Notes: generated by a model not told the origin, from the sequence alone. DNA of 64,000 bases from Tillandsia leiboldiana (GCA_029204045.2 CM055060.1:58281603-58345602); one strand, 5' to 3'. Shown: positions 48,791 to 60,702, counted from the first letter of the stretch. Translations and numbers: made by a program.

Positions 48791-49136
48791 GAGAGAGAGA
48801 AAGAAGAGAGATGGTAAGAGGCTCACAGTGAGAGCGCGAGGAGAGGGCGACGGCGACGGCGAACGCGACGGCGAACGCGACGGCGACAATGAGTGGAGAT
48901 CGGGGCGGGAGAATGCAGGTGGGGGAGGTGCACGCGAGAGAAGAGGGAGCTCGTGTCCGTGAAGATCGGCGCGAGTGGAGAGGAGCTCGTGTGTGAAGAT
49001 CGCCTGCGGGAGGGGAAGGGGCCTCACTGTGTGGGGATTTGGGGGAGGTGCTCGCGAGAGTGAAGATGAGTGCGCGGGATATGGTGGTGAAGAAGGCGCT
49101 GACGCAGGCAGCGCATTTAACCCTAAACCCTAAGTT

Positions 49137-49560
49137 AAAGGCGCTGAGCCACTCAGCGCCTTTAGTGTAAATCACTAAAGGCGCTGAGCAGCTTAGCGCC
49201 TTTAGTGTAAATCATTGCAGACGCTGATCAGCTCAGCGCCTTCAGTGTAAATCACTAAAGGCGCTGAGTGGCTCAGCGTCTTTACAGCGTAGCCATTTTT
49301 GATATACTGTGAGGACTTACCCATTTTTCCCCGAAAAATGACTAAGTCCTCGATGCGGTTATAGTATATGCTGAAGGCGCTGAATGAACCAGCGCCTTCA
49401 TCATATATCATGAAGGCGCTGAAGTGATCAGCGCCTTCACAAGATATCCTATGAAGGCGCTGAACCCTTCAGCGCCTTCAACGTCTTTTATGAAGACGCT
49501 GAGGCGTTCAGCGCCTTCATAGGATTATTGTGAAGGCGCTGACCGCTTCAGCGCCTTCAC
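49137..49560. repeat. Right TIR palindrome array (4 + hairpin + 5)
   Basis: Mirror image of the left array: four AAAGGCGCTGA units (49137-49288), the hairpin segment (49310-49350), then five GAAGGCGCTGA units (49372-49560), ending GTGAAGGCGCTGACCGCTTC and beyond. Individual units differ in their 4-6-nt loops and in occasional GCG to ACG changes, but number and order match the left end. Confidence 0.9.
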
Positions 49561-49678
49561 TCTCTCTGCCCAACGTGGCGCCGAGGTGGCAAAAGTAGGG
49601 TTAGTTTTACAAATTTTTTTTTAAGAGGGTCATTTGCCAAATTTGTAAATTTCATAGGGTTATTTTTAAAAAATCCCC

Positions 49679-49687
49679 ATTTTTTTC
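49679..49687. repeat. Right 9-bp target-site duplication of the Mutator-like element
   Basis: ATTTTTTTC, the same as 44964-44972. Confidence 0.85.
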
Positions 49688-49822
49688 TCTCTAAAAAAAA
49701 TAGAAAAAATAATTTTATGAGAATGATTCTATTTATTGTAATTAAATACCACCATCAAGTGAAAACATTTCTACCCGAAAAAAACGAAGGTAGTCGTAGT
49801 TTAACAAAATCCAATCTTGAAA

Positions 49823-51226
49823 TTATGCGTTCACAAATCTGCAGTTCTTCCTCACTTGGCCACTCTCAAGGTTGGTGATATTTCCCATCTTGACCATAGA
49901 ATCAGCAAACTGTTTGAAGAATGCTGCAGTATCAGTCCAATACTTTGTGACAATGTCAGCAGTCTGGAATCCAATGAGACTCGAATACATCTCCTGGTCG
50001 GAGTTCAGCAGGCCTTCTCCGTGCAGGAGGGCCTCAAAGAAGGCGTTGTCGAAGACGGTGGGCGTCACGTGGTCCATCGGGCTGGTATTATCGTCCCCTC
50101 CCTCGGCAGGACAGGTCTCCTTCAACTCGGTAAGATACGCAGATGAGGACGCTTCTGATTTCGACGTTGGTTGGAAGTCTCCATAGATCCTGTCGTGAAT
50201 GTTCGCACATCGGGACACTCCGATCGTGTGGGATCCTACAATAAAAATTAAACAACTTACACATGTCGTTAATACCGACATTACATTACACATAAAATTA
50301 TTTTGATAGCAAATCATTCGGCAGTAGATTATATGCATGAAATGTGAGCAATTCGTCGTACCCACAAGTGCCACCATGTCGGTGACCGAGAGACCCTTTG
50401 CCAAGAACTTGGAGACGAGAGTGGCGAGGCCCTGATCAGGAGCAGGGATGTCTGTGTTCGCTTGGTCCAGACTTGCCTTTTTCGAATCCAACCTTCCCAC
50501 TGGAACATCCCAATAAGGCCCTCCGACCTGCCAGCTTACGCAAAATTGCACCCAAAACCAAAAAAAAATTATAAATCAAATGAACAATTTATCACTTTTG
50601 TAAATGCGATAGTCGATACCAGAACGACTGCGTCTTTAGCAGCAATGGCGAGGAGATCGGCGCAGGAGACGACTCCCGGGCACTCAGCTTCGAGCTTCTC
50701 CTTTATCTTGTCGACTAGGTCGAAACCTTTCAGCGAGTTCACATTCTGATCTGCTTGCTTCTCCCCTATCATTGAAACCGTGTCGTCCAGAAGAACCGAC
50801 CCGTCGCACCCCTGCATCAATTCGACCATGAATGTTTTATGTCTAGCACTCAAAAATAGCTAACTCTTCAGTACCTAATCTCGACAAAACTTGTGATACA
50901 ATGTGGTACGTGAGTACTAATTATTTGTTCCGAGTATATATGTTCGCCAAGTTGACGGAAAAAATGCAGTGTTAGCCTACACCAACCTGGACAAAACAAT
51001 CATGGAAATGAAGTCGGAGGATGATGGCGGCGTTACGGGGATCTGCGCGCGCTGCACATTCCATTTCTGACCGAACGACTTGTTGCGCGGTCGGGCATGA
51101 TTTCGAGTAGTAATCTAAGCTCAGTTTTGAAGGGTCCTGAGCCTCCAAATTGCCAAGGATGGCTAGAAAACAACCCAAGAAGAGAAACACAGCTTTAGAT
51201 CTGTAGGGGATAGCGCGCATCTCCAT
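49823..51226 (-). CDS. PER11: Class III (secretory) peroxidase, peroxidase 11-like
   Basis: Haem peroxidase of the plant secretory pathway, acting on phenolics and monolignols in the cell wall or vacuole. Four exons: 51226-50987, 50811-50620, 50527-50362 and 50235-49823. Exons 2 and 3 are exactly 192 and 166 nt, the classic family sizes, with the third intron splitting the Gly codon before SHTIG. The product is 336 aa with a signal peptide (about 1-29). Distal site LRLHFHDCFVQ (70-80) has Arg71 and His75; the Ca-site GCDGSVLL follows. SCADLLAIAAKD and GPYWDVPVGRLDSKKASL are intact; the proximal His is His202 in VGSHTIG. The GPYWDVPVGRLDSKK, GEGLLNSDQEMYSS and MVKMGNIT blocks are those of the PER11 clade; the orthology call is from memory of the family. 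All key residues are kept. Confidence 0.93.
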
Positions 51227-51287
51227 CGACTATGTTACACTCACTGATTAATTAATTAAGTAGATGAGTCCACTAAAATGCAGTAAA

Positions 51288-51294
51288 TTATATA
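51288..51294 (-). promoter_or_regulatory. TATA box of the peroxidase gene
   Basis: TATATAA on the minus strand, about 60 bp upstream of the ATG at 51226. Confidence 0.5.
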
Positions 51295-51299
51295 GTAGC

Positions 51300-52440
51300 A
51301 GAGAGGGGACGCGTGGCCGAGTCAAGAGTGGGATCAACTAATTAATGTAGGTGTGGTTGGTTCAACTAGTTAGCCAAATATTTGTATAAATGTTGGTCCT
51401 CTTGACTCAATTAATCTCCATGGAAGGTTCGGAATTTGGATGGACTATATTGGCATTGGGTAGCTTTTGGGTTCACCACTGTTACAAGTAGTATACAAAA
51501 ACTTGACTTTTATCGCACTCAATTAGCTTCTTTATTAATTTCTCATCTTCTAATTAATAATTGGACAAATTCATCAGCACTGCTCATGCATGTGACACGA
51601 TGGCTTCAACTTATCTTATATATATAGTTCGCAAATATTTGAGCCAATTAAACTAAAATATGTAAACAGATAAACAATATATTGTAAAGTACATTCAAAT
51701 TTGGTAAGTCTTAGCAAGAAATCACTTTTATCATTAGTTGAATTAAGATATTACTCTTGATATTATACTAGTGTAATTTTTTTGGGCACGACTTGAGCAT
51801 AAGTAATATGAATTTGATCTTACCTTAGCTTGCTGGGGTTCAACTTATTTTTATGTCACAATAGCCCACTTTACTAAGAGCTCGAACCTTATCGCATACT
51901 CGGCCTGTAGCTTGTATTTGGAATCTTCTATTGCTTAAGAGTTAAGAACTTAAAATTTTATGTGCACATTGTAACAAAAGATAAGCATACTGCAAAGTTT
52001 CTCACATTGTATTCCAAAATGTACCCAAAAAGTTAAGAGTATTTACACGCATATTAAACTGTAAAAAATGATATACATACATATAATATATTTTTATGTG
52101 CACACAGAAATTATCCCGATCTAGTTACAAGTAAAATTCTTTGGGTTTACTACTTATAACTTATCCAAGTTGTTTTGTAGGATGGGAAAAAGAACATAGA
52201 TTTAAAAATCTAGAAATAGTTTCGTAAAAACAAATTTACTGGAATTAAAATTTTTCTTCATAAGAGTGGGACAACTTTTGGTACATCGTTGGTCCGTCAA
52301 GCTCCATACCGAATCGCCCGTTGATATTTCAAAATTAAAAAACTAAAAAAAATAATAATAAATAGGAGTGGAGTTTGAAGAAATACTTCGATATTTAATT
52401 CGTGGAATTACTTTGTACGTATAGATAGAAATAAATACCG
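51300..52440. other. Intergenic region between divergent peroxidase and kinase genes
   Basis: Holds the promoters of both genes. No extra gene or clear repeat is recognised, only AT-rich DNA. Confidence 0.6.
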
Positions 52441-52632
52441 AATTTCGAACACACGGAGAGAGAGACAGAGAGAGAGAGCGAGAGAGAGAGAGAGAGAGAG
52501 GGAACGATCCATTTCTTTCTCCAGTGATCCATCACAGTGGTGTACAATCGAAGGGAAAAGAGGGAGAGGAAGGGGGGGGAGAAAAGGGGAGGGGAGGGGA
52601 GGGGGTTTGGTGGGAGGAGGAGGTATATAACA
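52441..52632 (+). promoter_or_regulatory. GA-rich leader of the kinase gene
   Basis: (GA)n at 52456-52501 and GGGGAGGGGAGGGG at 52575-52605 precede the ATG. A longer in-frame reading from 52537 exists but is low-complexity Arg/Gly, and MGCSF at 52633 is the better start because it gives a myristoylation signal. Confidence 0.55.
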
Positions 52633-53711
52633 ATGGGGTGCTCGTTCTCGGGGCTTAACGCTTTGTACGACGCGGTGAACGGAGGGGGCGATGTGTGGAT
52701 CAACGAGAACCGATTCAGGATCGTGAGGCAACTCGGCGAAGGCGGGTTCGCCTTCGTCTACCTCATCAAGGAGATCGTCGCCGACGCCGGCGCCGCCGCA
52801 GGCGGTGGCGGCGGCGGGAGGTTCGCCGCGAAGAAGTCGCTACACCCCTCCCACGTCTCAGGTCGGATCTCGATCTCGATGTTCAGCTCTTTTTTTTTTG
52901 GATGAATTATGTTTTAGATTCCGCTTAGTTGATTATAATGTCTCGATTTGATCTTGCTTTTTCCCTGATTGATGTTGCTATTGTAGATATATTGTGCTTA
53001 TAGATCAAAATTTAGGGTTAGGCGATCGTGAAATTTATTGATTCTTTTTTGGGGGGGGGATTAAGTTTTGATTAGTAAATTTCGTTGGTTTTTGTTCGCT
53101 AGTTGCGTAGTTTGCAAAATACTCTTAAGAATTTCTGTTGCAATCATGTGTTTTTGCCCATAAAAATTTAATTCTACAGTGTTATTAGGGGCTTCTACAT
53201 ATTTGAGGTTGCATGTCTTGTCTTATCATCCTCCTCCTACAATCGGTCAATACGTTAAAAAATTGTAGTCTAGTTCAAAGAATCATAGAATTCATATAAA
53301 TTTTTTTAACCTTTTTTTTTTCCCACCTGAACAATGGATAGAGCCAAAATGTTAATGATCCCAATCAGGTCCTACGTAGTGAAATTATAACTTTGAATAT
53401 TTTGTACTGCAATTTTTCACCAAATGTAATGTTTATTAATATCCCAACATTGCTTCAGATGATGGAACATATGCTATGAAGAAAATCCTTATTCAGAGCA
53501 CGGAGCAATTAGAGTTGGTGAGAGAGGAGATCCGCATTTCATCTCTGTTTAGTCATCCTAACTTGCTTCCCCTTCTCGATCATGCGATTATTGCTGTTAA
53601 GGTATTTAACCAAACCTTTTTAATTTTAACTTCTACACATTGTATTGTCTACTAATACATACATATTGTCGACTAATACATACATACATACATATATACA
53701 TACATACATAT

Positions 53712-53769
<58 letters not shown>

Positions 53770-56700
53770 TCTAAACACAATTGAAACATGTTGAAAATTT
53801 TCTGGCTACTAATATTCTGTGATTTTGAGGAACCAAAACACTCACACTTAATTTACATTTGGAGATTAATATTACATTATTTAGCTTTATTTGGTTTTAT
53901 AGTTCTCTGTTCGTGAGTAGCTAACCAATATTTTTATCTTTTAAAGATTGACCTAGGAAACTTCCAGACCTAAAAATTTTAGTTGCATTGCATTTCCTTA
54001 ATTTCGTTATGGTGTATGGAAATCTAAATGTTTTAATGGTTCTAGGGTCCACAAGGAGGATCATGGAACCATGAAGCTTACCTATTATTCCCAGTTCACT
54101 TGGATGGTACTTTATTGGATAATACTAAAGCTATGCAGGCAAAGAAGGAATTCTTCCCCACGCTTACTGTTCTGCAAATATTCAGACAGGTGACCTTATT
54201 TACAAGCATCCAATATTAGTATATCAGTTGTTAGACGATGTAACATTGGACCTTACAATCTGAATTACGTACTTCAAGCTTCAAGAAATACACTTTTTTT
54301 CTTTTTAGTTGTTTAGCAAGTCAGATATCATAATCAACCCCAAATCCATATCTATGCAGCATAGGTTTTTTACAATATCAACTGAGCTTGAATAGAAGCT
54401 TTTATTTTTGTGATTCAATTTAAAACTTGTGAAAGTGTCTGTCAATAGAAATATTTTAAAGAAACATGATTCGTTTTACTTCATAAACTCTTTTCAATAT
54501 TATCTTTATACCATTTATCTTATATTCCTGGTACTTCTTTGATTGTTCAAATGGACGTTAATAGTTCAATTACCTAGAATTTCTTTCTGAAGTCCATAAG
54601 ATAAATAATCTAACTCTTTAAATTTTGTTTGTGGTAAGCTAAAAGTTTATTGAATGGGACATTTCTCTGCCATTTTGCGGCTATTTTTTCTTTAACTGTA
54701 TGCTTTCAACTTCATATTTTTCACAACAGACTACTTTGCGTACTTTGTACTGTGTTTTCATTGTCAGCTATGTGAATATATCCTTGTAAGTAGTCACTAA
54801 CACAGACCAGTGACAGCTTTGTGCAGGACTGAAGCACATGCACAGTTTTGATCCTCCATATGCGCATAATGATGTAAAACCTGGTAATGTTCTTATAACA
54901 CACAGGAAAGGACAACCACCTTTCGCCATCCTAATGGATTTTGGAAGTGCTAGGCCTGCAAGAAAGGAAATCCATTCTCGTTCCGAGGCACTACGGCTGC
55001 AGGCATGGCCACTTTCTTTATTTATCCAGCCAAAGCATTCTTGTAACATTTCTTGTAGTCTGATTGATTTTTAGCTACTTCATCCCTTCAACATATTCAT
55101 GTTTTTGTGTTTCTTGATGCATGTTTCTTTCTATATCGCCTTTACAGAGCAATGCTGCATCACATTCTGTGAACTTTTATGTACATGTGTAGCAACATAT
55201 GTATCAGAATTATTTCAATAAAGTGTAGGTCTTGATATGTAAGGGAACTTTTTTTCTTTTCAATCTTAGAGCATTTGCGAACATGATTCATGCTGTGTTA
55301 GCTATGATGTAGAGAACGTAAAGGTTGTCTAAAGAGAATTTCTACTGAAATGCAGACTCAAGCTTCTTAATTTTAAAGGTTGATATAAGGAATTAGATTG
55401 GTTGAATCATTTCTAGTCTTTTCTTTCATTCCCGATGATGTCGGAACTCAGAACTTACAAAGTTCATACAATCCTTAGCAATTGGCCAATGTCTCAAATA
55501 GTGTAAAGTGAGATTGAGAATGGTACAATGTTACATTCAGAATATCTGTGCATGAATCATATATTTGCTTCTGAACATCACTCAAAGAAAAATGGCATTA
55601 ATTGTAATTTTTCAACTATCCTCTCCTGTCATGTCACTGTAAACCAGTACTTCTTTGCTGACCAGTTCATGATTGCATTATTGTAGTCTTTAACTCCATA
55701 ATGCCAAATTGCAAGCATGCTTAATGTCTGTTAATCAACATAATAAATCATTTTAATAAATGGTTTTGTTGAATATCCATTGCTTAAGTCGTGGATAGAC
55801 ACGTAATCATATTGTAGTGCAAATTCATAATCCGTGTACTTGAGATTTCCCTTTAATGACTCCTGCATTTGATATCTCATCAAGGAAATCTTTCTGATTT
55901 TGTGTTTCTCTATTGTTTTTTTATTTAAGTTTTCCTTTTTTGAGATAAGATCAACTTTTTATGGTGGCAGTATTATAGACTATCACTTCTGCTCAATTTG
56001 CCGCTTAGTATGTTGAGCATCAAATGTATTTACTATGTTTTCTAACATAATCTTCCGAAGGAATGGGCTGCTGAGCATTGTTCTGCACCTTTCCGAGCTC
56101 CTGAGTTGTGGGATTGTCCAAGCCATGCCGACATTGATGAGAGGACAGACATATGGTCTTTAGGATGTACCTTGTATGCAATAATGTAAGGCTGCTAATT
56201 CTCATTATTCTAGGGAATTTTGCATTTCACAATTCATTTATTCCAATTTCCACTCCATCGACATTGTACATTCTATTTCATGCTTATATTTGTTAATAGT
56301 TACAGTATTTTGAGCCTTTTATCTCAAAAAGAAGAACCTACATATATGCTGGATCATTCTAGGTTTACAGCATGTGGACCAGAAAATATAGGGCAACTAG
56401 CTAAGCAAAAGTTTAGGAACATACAAAAGATACAAGTATTAGTGTTTTAGTTAAGATTGACCTTACTTTAATGTGACAAGGTTACAAATGTAATATGTTA
56501 GTATGTTACACAGCTATAATTTCTGCTTTACAAGTTCCAGAAATGGTTTGATTGGGAATTTGAGTTGGTGTCATAGTTCAAGTTAGGTAATTGCTCAACC
56601 GGGCTGCCGATCTATTTACTGTGCAAAAAAGATCAATGTCCCTCATTATTTTGCATACAAAGTAATCTACGATATGCCCAACAGACCTGCATAAAGACAG

Positions 56701-57106
56701 GAAAAGCTTAAAAAGTAATGTATGATATGGCGTTTTCTTAGATGACCCTGTCTGCTCTTCTGATATCGTCTTTTCTTTCACCTCATTTGATCTAGAGAAC
56801 ATTTCAAATACTATGTGATTTAAGATAAAGAGATGAATATTATTGTACTTGACAACTTGTGTTATTGCCGACCATTGTAGGTACGGCGTATCTCCATTCG
56901 AGTATGCGCTAGGTGAATCTGGCGGTAGCTTACAGTTGGCCATTATCAATGCTCAGGTAAAGTGGCCGCCAGGTCCCACTCCCCCTTATCCGGAAACTCT
57001 TCACCATTTTGTGGTCTGGATGCTTCAACCGCAGCCAACTGTGCGGCCTCATATCGATGACATCATCATACATGTTGACAAACTCATATCGAAATACTCC
57101 TCTTAA
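52633..57106 (+). CDS. STK16: STK16-like serine/threonine kinase (NAK family), six exons, one GC-AG intron
   Basis: Exons: 52633-52861, 53459-53601, 54046-54189, 54817-55002, 56061-56185 and 56881-57106; total 350 aa. The N-terminus MGCSFSG is a myristoylation plus palmitoylation signal, matching animal STK16, a Golgi/membrane kinase. Gly loop LGEGGFAFVY (34-43); a Gly/Ala-rich insert (51-62); beta-3 lysine in YAMKKI (Lys84); catalytic loop AHNDVKPGN (188-196), where the usual HRD Arg is Asn190 but Asp191 is kept; DFG at 213-215; FRAPELWDCPSHADIDERTD; DIWSLGCTLYA. Five introns; the fourth (55003-56060) needs a GC donor (CTGCAG|GCATGG) to join RLQ to EWAAEHC, as conserved in the family. The HND loop appears normal for plant members from memory. 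Likely membrane-traffic signalling; substrates unknown. Confidence 0.9.
53719..53767. repeat. (TACA)n/(TA)n microsatellite in kinase intron 2
   Basis: Preceded by ATACATACATACAT repeats from about 53660. Intronic, so not coding. Confidence 0.9.
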
Positions 57107-57510
57107 TGCAGTTCCATCTTTGATTAAATTACTGTAAGTTAACTTACTACTTCTTTATACCAAGTGAAAGCTTGATTGAGAGTTTTTAGTTGAATATTTT
57201 CGTCGATATTATGCGCAAATATTAAAATTTTCTATTTTTTTGGATAGTTTCAGCTGATGTTACTTGTTTATATATCTTTCTTTTATTACTACGAGTGTTG
57301 TACAAAGTTTTCAGACACTATGCAGAGCTGATTAGTGTTTGCACTAGTGGGAACATTTTTAGGTCTTGGTTGGCTGCATTCTACCTTTTCTTTTTTATTT
57401 TGTGCTATTTTAAATTAGAACTGTGTTGGTGACATATGAAATGAAATAATATAATATACCAACATGTTTTAACAGACTTTATATTGTAATTTTAGTTAAG
57501 GGATACTATC
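57107..57510 (+). other. 3' UTR and flank of the kinase gene
   Basis: No gene. A T-rich 3' UTR is likely up to about 57420 (AAATGAAATAATATAATA). Confidence 0.5.
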
Positions 57511-57512
57511 TG

Positions 57513-58098
57513 TGGCGCCCCCAATAGTTTCACATCGGATGTGGATGGAATTGTGATTAGGTTTATAAGAGACATGAACACTAGTAATAATAACTGGGCT
57601 TAAGTATTTTGGGCTGTTGTTTGGGCCCAACGAGTTATTATTACTAGTGGGTCGGGTCGTTATATTTGGTATCAGAGCCAATAACCAGCTGGAAGTGTGT
57701 GATGAGTCTCGGCTGAGTCTGGATCTAGATGACCGGGCTAGGGAGACAAGTCTTATATCGCCTGGTTATAAGTGTGTGATGAGTCTCGGCTGAATTTGGA
57801 TCTAGATGACAGGCTAGCGAGGCAAGTCTTACGTCGCCTGGTTATCTTAGGCTGTGTGTGTGTTTGGGCTGACAAGAATGTCAGGTCTAAACGGGAGACT
57901 GTGTTTGGACTGACGAGGACGTCATGCCTAAATAGGGGGAGTCCGTGATGCCCCTAATAGTCTCACATCGAATGTGGATGAAATTATGATTGAATTTATA
58001 AGAGACATGGACACTAATAATAATAACTGGACTTAAGCATTTTAGGCTGTGGTTTGGATCCAACAAGTTATTATTACTAGTAGGCTGGTTTTGTTGTA
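57513..58098 (+). mobile_element. TRIM retrotransposon, second family
   Basis: Direct LTRs of about 150 bp (57513-57664 and 57946-58098) share CCCCAATAG/CCCCTAATAG, TCACATCG, ATAATAACTGG and TTATTATTACTAGT. The initiator-Met primer-binding site TGGTATCAGAGC follows the first LTR (57667-57678), and a polypurine AATAGGGGGA precedes the second (57931-57940). The 270-bp interior holds a tandem duplication of about 70 bp (GTGTGTGATGAGTCTCGGCT at 57697 and 57771) and a diverged GTGTTTGG(A/G)CTGAC pair. No coding frame. I could not find a clean target duplication. Confidence 0.78.
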
Positions 58099-60702
58099 TA
58101 AATCAGATTTAAAATCTAAATTTTAATTTTTAATTTAAATTTTAAAATATAAATTGAAATAAAAAATTTAAAATTTTTCAGCTTGATATTTGAATATAAA
58201 ATTTAAAAATTTAAAATTTAATATTGGAAATTTGAATATTTGAGATTTAAAATTTAAAATTAAGGGAACACTTAATTGGTTGTATAAATGAAATGGGCTT
58301 TAACTGGCCCGTCCCAGGGCCTAGCAGAATTATGAAAACCGGGCCTACTATTTTTCTTTAAGAGATAATTGTCCATTAAATACCTACTTAATTCAAGATC
58401 GATCCGTTCTATAAATAAAAAGGGCCGGCCCACATAAGAGGGGAACTTTTCTTTTTTTAAGGTAAAGTCGAATAAAATAAATCTTGTTAATAGCCCTTTT
58501 TCCATTTCTTTTTTTTTTTTTCTCTATTCCTTAATAATAGTAATAAAAAAAATTGTTAAATTTAATTTTTTAAGCTTTGTGCAAATAATTTGTTAAATTA
58601 TTTATAATATTTTTAAAATTTTTATTCAAATAATTTAACAATAATAAATTTTAAATTTTAAATTTTTAAATAAAAATTGAAATTTTTTAATTTTTTAAAA
58701 ACCATAAAAGCACTGAAAATTAAAAAATTCAAAAATAAAATATAAATTTCGAAAAAAAAAATTGATATTTTATTTTTTTAAATATAAATTTCAAATTGAT
58801 ATTTCAAATCTAAAATTTAAAATATTGATATTTTAAATTTAAAATTTGAAATTTAAAAATTTAAATTTTGATACTTGAACTATAAAATTTGAAATTTGAA
58901 TATTTAAATTTAAAACTTAAAATTTAAAGTTAATATTTGTTGGAAAATTCGGTACTCGGTCCGATACTAGATTCTGTAAATCCGCAATTCGCTCCAATAC
59001 CGTCTAGAGTTGGAATTTCGTAGCGGAAACGACGGGCCGAACACTAAAAAGCAAAGCCCAGCATATGACGACACGCTATGAACAAGAGGGTTTGATTTTA
59101 TTTTTTTTTGGAGAAAAAAAAGTTTTGATTATATTTACTCAAGGAGAAAATGTACGGCGACTTCCTAACTATAGGTCATTTTTAAATAACCCCTCAACTT
59201 TCTTTTTCCTATTGACTCGATGCTCCCTAACTTTTTTATTTGGGAATGCATGATTTTAGTCACACTACATTGGAGATTTTTTCTCGAAGTAACTAGTGAT
59301 TCCATCACATTTTAAAAACATAAAACTTAAACAATTAACACTTAATTGCTAATAGAGACCCAAATTTAATAAAATTTTCAACTTAAGTACATAGAATAAT
59401 TCAAGGAGACAAAAAAAGAAGCAAAAGAAGGGTAGATCAAGAAAGATAAAAGTTGTGGGGCTGCTTCAAAACGGCCTATAGTTTGGGTAGATTTTAGCAC
59501 ATCTTTTACTTTACTCAAACAACTGTAATCGAGGCAGTAAGTGATAAAAAGCCAAATAAAAAGTCAACAGAGAAACCGTCTCGTGCGCAATAAGATTCAA
59601 TGGCTTGAATACGTAGCTTATTCTCCATCGCAATGTATAAATAATAAATAAATAAATAATTTAAAAAATAATATTTTTTTGTTTTTTGTTTTTTGTTTTT
59701 TGTTTTTTTTTGTAGCAAATGCAAAAAAAAAAAAAAAGTGTTAGAAGAAAAGCATGATCATAAAATATATAATTTAGTACAATATATTTTATTTTAATAA
59801 ATATTAAAATTTTAAAACTAATTTATATCACAAACTAAAACTACTGAGTGTTTACTATATAATTTTTGTTCAAAAATTCTTAATAAGTCATAGTTTCGAA
59901 ATATATTTAAAACTAATATATATATATAATTAAGTAGAAAGATTAAAAGAAAAAAAAAACAGTGAGAATAGAGGTAATTGCTTAAATAAAAAATATATAA
60001 CATAATATTAGTAATTTTAAGATCAAAAGTAAGGTTCAACCGCAGAACTATTGCTATAATTAGAAATTAAAAGTTTGAAAGCCATCCCTTAGTATTGTAC
60101 AGTGATTGTTTTGAAAATTAGGTTTTTTATAAAATTTTAGAAAATTAGGTTCTTTATAATTGCAGCATAATATTTTTTTTATTCTAAATAATTATTAAAA
60201 CTTATTTTTAAAATTGACAGCAACACGAATTTAAATTTTCTACTATATTTAAATATAGCAGTTCTTTCTATTTTTCCTTTTTGTAAAATCAGATCATAAA
60301 ATTCAATTTAAAAATTTATATGTAAATTTTTTTAAAAAATAAATTTCGGCATTAAAAGTAAAATTTTTAAAATAAAATATAAGTATCATAGGTAAAATTT
60401 ATAATTTATTGTTTTACATACAAAAAACAGGAAAAAAAAATGCTGGAGAAAATGTTCAAGATCAAACAAAAGTAGCAAAAAAAAAAAAAAAAAGGTTTCT
60501 AATTAATAGTTAAAAAAAAAAATCAAGAATATAGTCGGAAATAATTTGACTCAGTCTTACTTCTTGAAAGTGTACTTATTAATAACTATCTTTATTCGTG
60601 CAAAAAAAATATCATTAATTGTCAATTTTTGTAAGTTATGATGATTGACATGAGATCATTGGGAACAGAACAATTATTTTTCGATGAATATAAAACAACA
60701 TT

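Larger units (their letters stand above)
44973..49678 (-). mobile_element. Complete Mutator-like element carrying a plant-mobile-domain gene
   Basis: 4,706 bp between perfect 9-bp duplications. The ends are inverted: GGGGATTTTTTCAAAATAAC at the left and its near-copy GGGGATTTTTTAAAAATAAC read from the right. They continue inward for over 500 bp as a long terminal inverted repeat (44973-about 45512 and about 49137-49678). Inside, on the minus strand, lie a zinc-knuckle remnant of a Mutator transposase (48160-48345) and an apparently intact seven-exon PMD gene (45707-48075). No DDE transposase core is present, so the element should need a transposase in trans. Its left TIR abuts AT-rich DNA and its right end stops 144 bp short of the peroxidase stop codon. 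Confidence 0.9.

Noticed and set aside
49118..49133. AACCCTAAACCCTAA, telomere-like sequence
   Set aside because: Barely two units inside the transposon; not an interstitial telomere array.
48693..49175. 160-codon minus-strand frame
   Set aside because: Runs through (AG)n, poly-T and TIR sequence; no domain.
45091..49560. Regularly spaced palindromic repeats resembling a CRISPR array
   Set aside because: Plant nuclear DNA; spacers are repeated rather than unique, and the two arrays are inverted copies forming the TIRs of a Mutator-like element.
52537..52632. N-terminal extension of the kinase by 32 codons
   Set aside because: Arg/Gly low complexity from a GA-rich leader; the MGC start gives a lipid-modification signal and family-like length.
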